From Rhodosorus marinus (lineage: Eukaryota > Rhodophyta > Stylonematophyceae > Stylonematales > Stylonemataceae): a stretch of 64,000 nucleotides of DNA. Position numbers and translations under genes: made by a program. Positions 22,501-34,200 of the stretch are shown one piece after another (within the stretch, counting starts at the first letter, position 1; every line of letters starts with the position of its first letter). Below the pieces are notes generated by a model. It was not told the DNA's origin, searched no databases, and worked only from the letters and a program-made list of their open reading frames with translations. The stretch lies in assembly GCA_029953675.1 (NCBI GenBank), contig JAMWBK010000009.1, positions 806,001 to 870,000 on the forward strand, given 5' to 3'.

Positions 22501-23937
22501 TTAGGATTCCGAAGGCAAGTTCAGTTCTTGTCTTCTCCTCTCGATGATTTCACGGAGCCCCTCTGCGAAGATCTTCACGTTGTACTCGATGAGGCCAACG
22601 TTTCCGTCAAAGTTTTGCCTTCGCATGATACAGACTAGCAGCAGGTACTGAGAAACTTCTCTCAGGTAGAGGATCATGTTATTACTCAGATGGATTGTTG
22701 CTGTACTGCTTCTTCCCTTGCTCGATTTGTCGTCATCATCTTTATCAGCTGCACCTGTTATGGTTTCACGATAAGGGAGCTTTCAGACTCCTGTTTTCAT
22801 CGTTACGCAACGAGGGTCTGTACTTTTCTCTTCACCTTTCTTTGCTATCTTCTCGGAGTATATGCCGCCAAGGTCGATGTTGACCTCGATGAGGTCTGAG
22901 CAGAGTTCAAAGTCCTGAGGATGATACGGCGTTGAGTCCGTTGCTATGTAGAGTTTTGAGACTTCATCGAAGAGGAATGCCTTTTCCATAATGCAGCGAT
23001 TCACGAGAAGGTCGAGCATGCTCTCCAAGGCTCCAAGCTCGGAGATAAGACGTTGGACAACAAGAGAAAATGCTTCGAAGACCGAATGATCGAAAATACT
23101 TGTCGTCCTGTAGGAGATGCGATTAATGACCTGAATTGGAACGGAAAAGTTTCCATAGAATGCTGTCAGGTGGGCTTGATCCCAGAGAACGGACTTGATT
23201 AAGTGTACTTTGATAGACGATACCTTGTCGTTGCTTTCACGGAGTTCATCGTCCACGCGTTCTTGAAGCTCTGACTGACAGTATCGTCTCTGTTCTTCAG
23301 TCAGCGCGTCAGCTTTGTGGATGAAGACTTCGATGAAGATATTTGAGTTGGCGTTGTACGCTCTCAAAATCGTATCCTTCAAGCGGGAGAGCGCCTCATC
23401 TGTATTCTCAGATGTTACGTCGATAACGAAGATAAGCGCAGAGCACCCTTTCATTACGCTATCCAGATTCTCTTCTGCTTCCACTGATCCAAGTTTTCCA
23501 GGAATGTCGAGTATCTGCAGCTGAACAAACGCACTGTTTCCAACCTCATGCTTGTGGACGCTCTCCGTCGCCGCTAAAAAAACCGTTTCGTGAGGTGAAA
23601 TCTTATGGAAAACCACGCTCTGTACGCTAGATTTACCGCTCCTATGGAACAAAACAAAAACCGTAGCAAGCGCAAGAAATTTAGAACGGCAAAACTCGAC
23701 AACAACAGCAAAAAAAAACTGAAAACGCAAAGAGTCTTCTACGCACCCAGGAAGTCCTGCAATCAAAATCTGAGGTCTGCTTTTAGTTAAACTCTCCGTC
23801 GTCGGCCGCCCAACCCGCTCAGATCCATGCTCCTGATAAGATCCAGACCCCGGAACCGTGTACGGTCCATAGCTATCCGTCTGCTCCTCATATGAACCGT
23901 TCATGTTTTTACAAGCTTCTTTCCTTTCCTCTCTCAT
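22501..23937 (-). CDS. RagC/D-type GTPase (Gtr2 family)
   Basis: Small GTPase that pairs with RagA/B and recruits TORC1 to the lysosome or vacuole in response to amino acids. After removing an in-frame intron (about 23755-23629) the P-loop reads AGLPGSGKSSVQ. Switch I follows (ISPHETVFL), then G3 LDIPGKLGS and G4 FIHKADAL. The C-terminal roadblock half has VHLIKSVLWDQAHLTAFYG-like spacing, SMLDLLVNRCIMEKAFLFDE and, in the last exon, MILYLREVSQYLLLVCIMRR then GLIEYNVKIFAEGLREIIE. The P-loop GSGKSS, switch and roadblock order fit RagC/D better than RagA/B. The retained intron keeps the frame open, so automated translation gives a false 40-residue insert. Either ATG, 23937 or 23904, could start the protein. 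No RagA/B partner gene is in this window. Confidence 0.9.
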
Positions 23938-23965
23938 AATCCTTCTCTACACTCTCAATTTATCC

Positions 23966-24006
23966 TTCAATTGCTTCCTTCCCATCCTTCCTTCCCATCC
24001 TTCCTC
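23966..24006 (-). repeat. GGAAGGATGG purine repeats upstream of RagC/D
   Basis: The plus strand has repeated CTTCCCATCCTTC units, so the sense strand of the RagC/D gene is a purine-rich repeat 30-70 bases upstream of its first ATG. Confidence 0.6.
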
Positions 24007-24059
24007 CGATCTTAGCAGCTATGGCTTTCTTTCATCCTGTTCAAAGGAACAGAGAAGCA

Positions 24060-25070
24060 ATTTCTTCTCTCGCCATGTAGTCCGTGGAGTTTGTGAGAGG
24101 TGCTGGGACAGCTGCTTCGTGGCCTATATTGAGGGGTTCACAGGGTACCTTTTATTGCTCTATGTATTCTATTTCATAGGCTACAGCTTTTCCAAACCCA
24201 TCTCACACCGGAGAGAATGCTACTGCAACCTCTCGGGCTTTTTTTCCCGATCGAAGGGGAGGAGATGTCAGCCGGCCGTGAGATAGGTTTGTGGTATGGT
24301 TATCAGAGCTGCTTCCTTGCTTACGTGGAGGGGTTCAGAGGTGGATTGAATATTGTTTGTATTCTGTTTCACAGCCAGCAACTTTTACAAACCGCGTCTT
24401 TCAGCAGTTGCAATCTCTCGTGATCTTCATCAGGAGAAGCTAAAACCCTAGGACGCCCGACGTCGTGGTCGGTTGTGAATATTGGGAGAGCTGCTTCATG
24501 GCTTGAGTTGACGGGTTAGACGGATCCTTGCTGTTTCACAGCGGACAGACTGTAACAACTCTCTCAGGGTCTCATCGAGGCAAACCGTGCAGGACAGAAC
24601 TATCTCATGGGCTCGATGTGTCTCGTTCGGGTTGAGTACTGCGTTGAGCGCGTGGGTTGGATCGGGAAATTCTTCGTTCTTTAGCTGCACTCTGCATTCC
24701 GGACCAGAGAAGTAGGCCACTGCGGAAGCAAACTCGATCAACCGCATCGCGCGGGTTTCGGTGTTGGACCACGACCTGCAACCCTTGGATGAGCTGTAGG
24801 TTTGAGAGAAAGGCCGCTTCCGTTACTTTTCCTTTAATACGTTGCCTTCAGATCCCATACGGCTCTTTTCTAGCTCGCCGTTTTCAGACTGAGCAAAAGC
24901 GCTCAAAAGCCAGAGCCACGATCATCTTTAGCAAGCTATTCTGTCTTGTAGAGCGATTCCAAGTGGTCGGCAACAACAACCAATTCGCAGGTGTCGCAAT
25001 CTCCACGCCTTAGTAGGGAAGAGTGCTTACAGCGGGCAGCAACAACGAACTGGTTCGATTGCGACTCTCC
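24060..25070. repeat. Degenerate direct repeats (~190-bp unit)
   Basis: Three copies of a long, diverged unit are visible, anchored by AGCTGCTTC(G/C/A)T at 24109, 24306 and 24488. Each is followed by (G/C)GGTT(C/A)A-A-GG, then by a T(G/A)TTTCA(C/T)AG segment, and copies one and two also share GCAA(C/T)CTCTCG. Spacing is 196 and 182 bp. Related GCAACAACAAC elements recur near 24970 and 25030. No coding potential explains the period. Confidence 0.55.
24496..24747 (-). CDS. Hypothetical small open frame
   Basis: An 83-codon frame (MRLIEFASAVAYFSGPECRV at its start; later HRAHEIVLSCTVCLDETLRE) looks protein-like in composition and could be the last exon of a gene whose upstream exons lie in 24750-25300. 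I recognise no family. Its 3' end overlaps the third copy of the repeats at 24060-25070, which lowers confidence. Confidence 0.25.
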   Translation of the reverse strand: MRLIEFASAVAYFSGPECRVQLKNEEFPDPTHALNAVLNPNETHRAHEIVLSCTVCLDETLRELLQSVRCETARIRLTRQLKP

Positions 25071-25320
25071 TTGTTCTCAGGTCGGTTTGGGAAAACCAGC
25101 AACTCGCTTCTCTTCCTTAAAAGCGGTCATTGCGAAAAAATTATATATGTCCATGCCATCCTGAAAACCGCTGCTCTCCGCGAAGCCACGAAAGAACCCC
25201 AGACAGAGCACTGGTTTTGAAAAGGAGGATCCAGAATAGCTCAAGTCGGTACGTTGTCACATACGGATTTCGGCTCTTCATCCCCTGAAGGCGATCTGAA
25301 ACGGAAGGTTCAAACATCCT

Positions 25321-27169
25321 TCACGACTCTTTTTGACGTTTTGCGCGCTCTTCAGCGATCCTCTCAGTGTCCTTTGTCGCTTGGGAAAAAGCGTTCTTTA
25401 AATCAATCCTGGTGACAATCTCCTCCATCCACGGCGCCTTGAACACGTCCTTTCTTCGTTCCTCTCCGTCGAGCGACTTCGATGGCGCAAATCGACCAGC
25501 CTTCTCGTCCTTCGTCTTCAGCATCACAAGGGAGTTAATGACTCCGTTCGGATCGTTAGCGAAATTCTCAAATAGCTCAAGCCTTCTTCTGTGCAGGGAG
25601 ACTTGTTCCAAGTATTCATAACTCTTGTTACGGTATTGCATAATCACACCTAAGTGGAGTTGAGAACAGACGAAAAATATCGCTTGAGCGGACGTTTGTG
25701 GACAAAACATAAGAGCCAAAGGCAGAAGCGAGTGTACCCTGCTCAGTATCGCTCATTCCCTTACTGGCCAGGGCATCCACTGGGCTCCTTGAGTTCTCCA
25801 CAACGTAGGTTTTTATATTCACAGCTGTAACGTCCTCAAGTTCATCACTGGATCACGGCGGAAGAAGTTGGATTTTAGAGAGCGCTTTCCAAATGTCATG
25901 GGACACGACGCCAGACTCTTCAGCTTTCGTACCTCGACTCATTGATCTTATGGGACAACTCAATTGGCTCAATTCGAAGGAGATTCGACTTTACCTCCGC
26001 CAAGAAATCCATAGCCGTTACCGTTTCCACGGTTTCATTAACAGCCATAAGTTTCCTGAGTGCAAAGGAGCGCGAACGCTCTCTATTCAGATCGACGCCT
26101 GTCCCGTGCAGGATATGGTCAAGGACGGAAATCTAACAAACCTCAAGTTGTCATCAAGTTTGACACTGTCCCCTGCGGAGCTCGAAACCATCAGGTTATG
26201 CTCCTCAACGTACTTCCATGCTTTGGCGAAGGTGTCCTTCTTCGATGCCGTTTCGTACTTAAGTGGTACTATGGTTTTCAATTCTTGCGTCAATTGGAAC
26301 CTACGGATACTGCCTGATTCAGACCTATTTCTTTCCTAGAAGAGTTGAGAGAGGAGCTTCACTTTCACCGATTCGCAGAAGGGCATACCTTTCAGGCACG
26401 TTTTCGATCTCAATAATGATTCTCGCCATCGTAGGTTCCGTGAACGGCTTCGTCAGCTCCAAAGCGTCAAAGGGATGCTGGTCTGCTGCTTTGTTCCACT
26501 CAACGAGGTTCTCCTCCACATAGAGGTTCTCATCGAGCTCCACGATTACTCTCCTGAGAAAGTGTGATAGTCTGCTCTGGTTTCCACCACGAAGGAGTGA
26601 CTTTTGAGCGGAGGCCAGACCAGACTCTGCTCCGTCTTCGTCTTCAACTAGGTATCCCTGGATGAGAAGGCTGAAGGAGGGGGTCACGTGCTGCATATTC
26701 TGGTATGAATGAACATGAAAATCGTTGATAAACGTCAGAACATTGGAAAAGCGGAGGTTTGGTGGTCATTGGATTGATCGCTGGGACATACAGAGTGATG
26801 AATTGTGCTGGAAATGACTAGTTGGAGGACTTTTTCGAATATTGGCCCTGCATCTGAAACGGCTTCCTTAGCATCCTCTAGCTTTCGGGCGATCCTCTCG
26901 TCCAAATCCGCATGAGCGTCCATGACCTTTGCAAACAGCTCGTTATTCTGAATCAACGCTTCCTCCGACCGATAAGCATTGTTCATGTTCACCATGTGCC
27001 CAGGAGCAACGACATCGCCAGGTCCAGAATGCGCGGCCGCCTGAGCTGCTTCCGCCTTCTCAGCCCGCAACGCAGCCGCTTTCCTAGCAGACGCCCCAGT
27101 ACCAGTCTTAGAACCAGGCGGACGCCCACGCTTCCTCTTTACAGGCACCTCGCCACCCTCACCACTCAT
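25321..27169 (-). CDS. SWP73/BAF60 (SMARCD) subunit of SWI/SNF
   Basis: Core subunit of SWI/SNF chromatin remodellers that links the complex to transcription factors. Exon 1 (27169 to about 26810) begins with an AT-hook-like KRKRGRPPGSK and a helical HADLDERIARKLEDAKEA segment. Exon 2 has LSHFLRRVIVELDENLYVEE and NLVEWNKAADQHPF, the hallmark region before the SWIB domain. Then come KPFTEPTMARIIIEIENVPE and the SWIB-like KYETASKKDTFAKAWKYVEE, followed by TAMDFLAEVKSNLLRIEPIE. The last exons give YEYLEQVSLHRRRLELFENF, ANDPNGVINSLV and EERRKDVFKAPWMEEIVTRI, matching the conserved C-terminal tail. About 7 exons. The SWIB core is more diverged than the flanks; exon boundaries there are approximate. 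Confidence 0.88.
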
Positions 27170-28420
27170 CCTTTCAGGTTACCTCTCATCTACAGCCATC
27201 TACCAAACAAAACGACTAAAGGACGTTTGAAAAACCCTCTCTGGCTGTCCAGATCGACTTGCATTAGCCTTCTTTCTGACCATATCTTTGACTGTCCCTT
27301 CCAAAAATCTAAGCTTTTTCTAACCCCCAAAGGTACATCACACATTGTCTTCCTCCCCAGCGCTTGAATTCCGTTCTTCTTCCTTCACACGAAATCCTTC
27401 AGAATCTATTCGCTCAGACCCGATATAGATGTTTTCCCGCCAAAACATATGGACGGGTGTGGCGTGCCAGTGAGGGGGGGATTCGGTCGACGGTGTCGGT
27501 GGGTAAGCAAGACTTCCCAACTGGCATCGAAGAAAAATTACAGTCTATGTCCACAGTTAGTAGCTACGCAAGGAGAAAAGATTTTTGGCAAAGATTTTCG
27601 ATCAATGCAATGGGTGTCTTCCCTCTGCTAATCGTGGCACCTGAACTTGAACTGGATCCTGCAGTAGGGCTGCGTCAGGGGCGCGTGCAGCGGTGGCAGG
27701 CCGGCAGCTATCGAGAGGCAAGGTAGCGACTGCGTTGTTATTGCTACGATTTTAGTCTTTTCAGGATGTAGATCCATGAGCGGCTGCCCCCAAAGCGGGA
27801 TCGAGACGGTGGTCACGTCCTCTCTGGAAACCTTTGAGGCTATGATCTTCCGCCCGTGTTGGAGGGCGGTGCGAGAGAGCGACTGAATGGATGGCGAGCC
27901 AGGCAACAGTGCTTGCGTTCAATAGAGAGCAGTTGCATACAAGCGGTTGAGCAGTTCAGGGGGTTAACGGTTGACATATAAAGGCGACTGTATCATAGTG
28001 ATGCAGGAGGAAACGCCGGAGGAGCAGTTCGAATTGGGGCTGTGGTGTATCAACATGGAAAAGTGAGGGGGAAGATATGATAATCTCCGGCCCCGTACGA
28101 GCGGTTTAAGTTGAAGAGTATTTAATTGGTTGAAAAGAGGATCTCATCTCGCGGCGTAGCCTTTCTCTTCGAGGCTCCTGCTCAGGAGCCCGGATTGCTC
28201 AGAAGTGGACAAATTGGCCACTATCAAGAGGCTATCCGGACAGAGGAACCAGAATTCTAATTCAGTCCACACGTAGCTTGGGTTCGTTGTGAACAGCGTC
28301 TGTATCAGACAAGGCGGACACATGTATTGGCTGCTCGACGCTCAAGTTGTGTTGCTCGATGAGGGGGCGCTGCGGGTTATCAAAATTCCTCTCTTCCTCC
28401 AAGCCCGGTCTACACGGGAT
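27170..28420. other. Intergenic, no gene supported
   Basis: Between the SWP73 start and the PNGase stop. A 120-codon plus frame (27364-27726) and a 92-codon minus frame (27906-27628) overlap and neither resembles a known family or has splice partners. The first 200 bases are probably the SWP73 promoter. Confidence 0.45.
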
Positions 28421-30108
28421 CTAGGGGTGCAACCCATCTTCTCCTCTTTCACGTATCCAGTCAGCAGCCCCGGATTGTCTCGGACGCAATCTTTCCTTTG
28501 TGCTTGAGTTTTGCTCTTTCAAAAGCTCGAATCGCTCGCGCTCCTGCCTCAGTAGCTCCCAATCACGATTCTTCCTACTCAACCTATTCAGCTGTATAGT
28601 CCATCCGTTTATCAACAGCAGAATATTGGGTCAGATTGATAGTAAAAGAGACGGTCACAGAAAACAACTTCCGCTGTACACAAGCATACGCGCGTTCGCC
28701 CAACACTCACCTTCTCCATGTTGGCTGATGCAATCAACTCTGCGAATCGTTCCTCATCAAAGAAACTCCTCCGTCCTAGCGTTTCTTCGTAGTTTGCAGT
28801 GTACCGCCTTGCAACGTCAGATACTCCGTGCTGCCCGAACGCGGCTACGTAGTTTAGCTTCTTGCCTGTCACGAATAGGTCCATTCAGTTCGATTGTGTG
28901 ATTTTGTAAGTAGCGTTTCCTGCGCATACCCCATCCTTTCTCGTACAACAAAGGCTTATCGATAACGTTTTCGCAGGGGTCTGCATGCAACCACCTCTCT
29001 TCTTTAGCCGACCAAACCTCAGTCCAGACGTGGTCAGTCCAGTCTACCACCAGCCTAGCGTCTAATCCTACGGCACAGCAGCAGAGAGTGAAGCAGTTCG
29101 CCCATTCTCCACATCGTCCTTGCCGACAATTCAGAGTTGCACGCAACACACCTTTGAACAAGCTCGTCAAGCCACATAAAGTGCTTCCACAGCGGTTTTT
29201 AAAAATGCCTTACCCTTTCTCGAAGCCAGAAGCTGCACTGGATCATTGTATCTAGGAAATCGCCGAACTACCGCACAGTCGTCGCAGCCGTGAAGCTCTA
29301 CGCGACCTATTAGTTTGAGGAACGCTCCGACTCCGATCGGTCAGGCTGGGAGAAAGGTGGAAGTCGAGATCAGGACAGCTTCAACTTGCCTGCGGATTTC
29401 AGCCTTTCATACGCTTCCGGTTCAGCGGCTCCCGTTCTGTGTGTCTTCTTCCCACACCCCAAGCAGTCCAAAGTGTCAACCCACTCGAAGAAATCTTCCT
29501 TAAACCATCTGAGCAAGGATTTGGTGAGCGCTGCTTCCGGACATCGTCCAACAAGCTCCCGGGATTCCTCATCAGAATCCTTCAGTTCTCCTCTAAGCCC
29601 CCCAAGAGCTGCCTCCTGAACCTCCAAAATCGGAATCACCTTCAGCGCGGCCTCCTGGGCTTCAGCTTTTTCATACGAATCCGCTCTCTTACTGTAGCTT
29701 CGCAGCTGATTCTCCAAGTCCTCTCACACCGAAAAGATCACCATAGCAAACGGATTTTCAGCATCATTTTGAAAGACCATAGCACAGAATCCAGTCCATT
29801 ACCTTAGCCTCGTTGCTTATCACCATCTTCGAACACTCTTCAGAAGGAACAGAGTATCTTAGTGAGCATATCAAGCAGCCTGGCTGGTCTTTCAGGCTCA
29901 ACAGCTCTAGTCCACAGGATATTTCCAAGTTCCACTCTGGATGAGGTCACATCGAAATCAAAGCCACCTCCTCCGAAACTCGCGCTGCTCGTGTTGAAGG
30001 AAGCTCTCGTCCCCTTTCCTTCTATAGCTTCGCATTTGGTCCGCAAGAAAGAGCTCCGTGTGCCGCTCCCCAAGCAAGTCGAATTCTTGACGCTTACACT
30101 CTAACCCC
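28421..30108 (-). CDS. Peptide:N-glycanase (PNG1/NGLY1-like)
   Basis: Removes N-glycans from misfolded glycoproteins during ER-associated degradation, in the cytosol. The transglutaminase-like core is clear across exons: [20 protein letters not shown] with CGKK, then [20 protein letters not shown], the catalytic-cysteine motif [20 protein letters not shown], the catalytic His in [20 protein letters not shown] and Asp in [38 protein letters not shown] and [20 protein letters not shown] follow. Two CxxC zinc-binding pairs (CLGC, CDDC) are present. The upstream exon with [20 protein letters not shown] fits the pre-core helix. The 5' exon (30108-29840) is tentative; either [10 protein letters not shown] or [10 protein letters not shown] could start. 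Cysteine, histidine and aspartate are all intact, so activity is expected. Confidence 0.93.
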
Positions 30109-30724
30109 ATGATTGGGTGACGGAAATCCAATCCGAATAGAGAGCCTATTCAATACCCTGTTCCATTGGATTAAAACCGTACACACTAGCTCGAACATTG
30201 GCTAAAAATATTTCCTTCAACCAATTATTTTGTTCTAAAGGATGTCCTCACCAATGACACTCTGTTGGAACTCCTTTCCATTAAACTTCAAATAGATATG
30301 CATTTGGATTCAGAATGTTTGGAAAAAGTACCGAAATAAAAAGCCGGGCGAGATCCTCTTCAGTCAATATTACTTGAAATTGACTAGACTTAGAGCTTGC
30401 TTTTTCAGATGATACATTTAACGGTTTTACTTTCACACCGATTAAGCGCTTACGCAGGGGGTAATGCGAACTAGGTACAAGGAACAAATGCGTGCAGGCC
30501 AAGACGGCGGTAGTGATTCCTCGGCTAGCATTCTGCTAGAATATTGCCCTAAAGTGACACTTAACAGGCCTAAGAGTAGAAACGCCACTTTATTTAGTTG
30601 TTTTCATATTTATTTTTTTTTCAGCGACACCAGGTTTGGTAGAGCAAGATCCCATAGAAGCCACTGCAGAATCAGATGCTTCCATATTCTATTCTTCGTC
30701 AAAGAATCGTTATCATTTATGCAT

Positions 30725-30771
30725 CTCGCACATGATGGGTGTCTGAGACGCAGACTCCAATCATGTGTGAG
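30725..30771. repeat. 12-bp-arm hairpin with inner stem
   Basis: Arms CTCGCACATGAT (30725-30736) and ATCATGTGTGAG (30760-30771) pair with one G-U. Inside, GTCTG and CAGAC form a second stem around AGACG. Confidence 0.6.
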
Positions 30772-30968
30772 CTAATTTGAAATCAATTCACACTGCCAAC
30801 AAGTTCGTTTCGAAGCCTTTTGGGCTTCCTTCTTACTATTTCTCATCTCTTGGCATCCAAGGCGAACTCATAGCGAGCTCTGACGTATGCAAAAGAACGC
30901 AATGAAGCGCTAGGCTATGTTGAGGCCCGTTATTATGTGCTCTTCGGATCAACGTCTTGATGGCCCAC

Positions 30969-30992
30969 GCCATCCATTTGAAGATGGATGGC
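30969..30992. repeat. Perfect 9-bp-arm hairpin
   Basis: GCCATCCAT and ATGGATGGC are exact reverse complements around the six-base loop TTGAAG, 235 bases from the hairpin at 30725. Confidence 0.6.
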
Positions 30993-31231
30993 AGGTTTAA
31001 GGCACGTACCTACCACGCTAGGTGCTGGGGAGAGCCGACGACACCGTATGTTCAAAAGAGCTTATCCCAGACTCTTGGCCTATACATGCGTGCGTGTGGC
31101 ACCCTCGATCACGCGCACTCTCAACTGGAAGGTGACAACAACCGTGAAAAACCTCTGGTGAATATCCGAACGACAAAGTTAAAACAAATGATCTCGCCTC
31201 CATTTCATTCGATGCTTAGTTGGCCTGCCCT

Positions 31232-34200
31232 CTACACTGGTTTGCGAACAAGTTGGTCCAATTCATTCATGCCGTGACCGACGTCTTCTGACAGCATCTC
31301 CATGCAGATCTCACGTAGTTCGCGCTCGAGCTTCGCATTCGCTACAAGCCTGAACAGTTTTCGTGTTAGGTCGGGTACTCTCGTCGACGCGTTGATCTTC
31401 TCGAAGAGCAAGACGGAGTCTATGCTCTCATGAGGATCATCTAACAGCCTGGACAACACTTCCGCATCGTCTGCTCTGTCCAAAAGTCTCTTCCTATGAA
31501 GGGGTTCCAAGTATTGTTCAACGGACTTTCACAAGCTACCATCGCCATCCGTTTACAGTTTGTCGAGTAGCCTGACTCACCATAACTCTGGGTCGGCTTG
31601 CTCTTTTGCGAACTCGATCGCGCCTTCGACATCCTTACTGTCGTCCAACAGGACCTCAAGCGCCGCGACCAAGTCACCCATTCGCTGAAGCACGAACACT
31701 ATTTCTTTGGAAAAATCCTTTCCTGGTGTTTTTTGCGCCGCAGATTTTATCGTCTCCAACGCGTTCTCCAGCGAGTAGTGCGAGCTTCTGTTCCGTTGAC
31801 AGTCAATCGTGAGTGAGCAATGACCCGCTGCTTTGATAGTCTTATCCTATGCCTCTGAGCACTTACTTCAAAAACCTTATCAAGCTTCCTGGAGAGCCAA
31901 ACGCACAGTAAAGTTCCAAGAGCGCTTTGTGGTGTTGGTTGATATGGTCCGGGTTGATATTAAAAAGGGTGTGGAGGTAGCTGAACAACAGTTTTCGGTC
32001 TCCAATATCCTACGGGACGATTTTCAGGATCGATAGGAGGTGAACTCAGAGTCTTAGCCGCTGGCACACACGCATCCGCCCGCCGACAATACTCACCTCC
32101 AGTATACTAACAACCGCCGTGCTGGGAAGGCTGGAATCTGCCTCCCTCGCGAGCAAGCGCGACGTACTGTTCTCATCTATGCTGTACAGGGTTTGAATGG
32201 ATTCCTTCTCCCGAACCGCCTCGAATAGCTCGTGATTGCTTATGTAGTCGAAAACTCGTGACGACCTGTCTCTAAGAAGCATTCGAAGAGTCTTATCGTG
32301 TCTATGCGAATAATCGTAGAGCACCAGGAGCGCCTCTTTCAAATACTTCTTGTTTTGAGCCGTTTTCAGCTCCGTCTCAACGATCCTTGTAACTGTTGGA
32401 ACGTCAAACACGGACGAGTCCCAGGTTCCTAGCACCTTGACTAGAACCTGACGAAGGCGAGGAAACGTTTTCAGCGTCGTTGAGCGCCCTTCCAAGTGGT
32501 AGTCGTTCCAAAATACCTCTTGGTCTCGCGCAGTCAAGTCAGAAAGAATTCTTGTATACTCCTCCTTCGGGAGCCGCAATGTCTTCAACGGAATTACATC
32601 AACTATAAAAGCCGTTTTCCCCGCTCGAACAAACTGCTTAATCCATTGCGTCCACCTTCGGTTAACAAACAAGGAGGCAGATTGGTCTCAGGATTGGAAT
32701 GCACAGATTCCGGTCTTTGCGTCTATCGGCATGCGTGTGAGTGGTCACCTTTCAATGAGCCTCTTCGTAGAGCTCTCGTTACCAACCCCTTTCGTCGTCT
32801 CTGGGAGGGTAGTTATCTGAAGCACTCTCGGGAGCAAGTCACTTAGTTTCTGCCATTCCTGGGATCCAAGTAAAGAAAGCAGGAATTTTTCTCCGACCAC
32901 CGAGACCTTGTCCTCCATATGAAGCAATGCTGACCGCTCCGTGGACTAAACCATGTGCAAACGTTTTCTTGCCACAAGATCAGTGTTTGCCCGAATAGAT
33001 TCGCGATCCTCGCTGCATTGTTCCGTGCGAGCTTACCCCAACTAAGTCTATTGCTTCCTCGTAGCGCTCTTTTTCAATAAGCCATTCAAGCCTATCACCA
33101 ATGGAACGTGGTTCAGCAGACTTGATCGTTTGGGCTTGATATATGAGAGCCATTGCCTCCGAACCCGGAACCGGAACGATTCCAGCCATCAACCGATCCC
33201 CTAAAAGTCACAAATGGGATAGTTGATAACACCTCAGCTAACGGTAGACGGTACCTAAACATTGCACCGAGATTGAAAAGTGGCCTACCTTCAGACTGAA
33301 TGTCCATGGTTGTGACACGAGAATTGTCGTATACGGATAGGTGGGAGAGCTCAAGTCCACTTGAAAGTTCACTAGCGAGGAGTAAAGCGATCTCATCATC
33401 GCTGAAGTACACACTTCCCAAGAACGGGAAAGCGGAGGCATTCTCCGGAAAGTTTCCCTTGTCTCCTGCACGTACGGATGGGTGATGGCCAGACCACAAA
33501 CGAGCGATACACATAAACCGAAAGATTAATCCAGCGGCAACTCGAAACAGCAAGAGAGTCTCCTCGAACCTCGAAAGATTTGTGGTCTCTGTCCAAAAAC
33601 AACTTACGTGAGAAATGGTTTCTTCCGTAAGAATTCTTCAGGACGACTTTCCGCTTCGACCCTCTATCTGGGTTAACCGTATATGCCTGCAAGAATAGAG
33701 GTGAAACCATGAGGATGCGATCAACTCTAGATGACCAGAAGAAATGGCTAATTGCACTCTTTGGTGCTACTGGTCCGAGTTTTGCAGCTCGAGAAGATCA
33801 AATTACTCAACTTGCTAGCCTAGTGGCAGCTCAAGCACTTGAACTAGATTAGAGGCTTGCAGCTTTGTCTGTGGTGGACTTTTGTCTTGAAATGCTGACC
33901 TTGACAGTATCGTTGCTGGTCAAGCAAAGGCTGTACAACTCATCAGCTGCCGCTTTTCTCATCGAGACGCGAGTTTTGAGTTTCGGACGCATCATTGTTT
34001 CGGATCCTAACCAAGCGAAGGGTGCATTTCTCGGTTCAGCTTGCGGGACGAGAATTAATTTATGGACATCTGTTTCTCACCTTGTCCAGTAGATCGTACT
34101 GGTTTAGGAACGACGTTGTCTGAATGCATTATCATGCAAACGCCGTAGTTGTTGGTCATGTCGAAAACACGGATGCGTGAAGTTGTTGACCATGCCAATA

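Larger units (their letters stand above)
30109..31231. other. AT-rich intergenic region with two hairpins
   Basis: No conserved gene. A minus frame at 30502-30281 (73 codons, including SQFQVILTEEDLARLFISVL) is protein-like but isolated. Two inverted repeats are listed separately. Confidence 0.5.
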
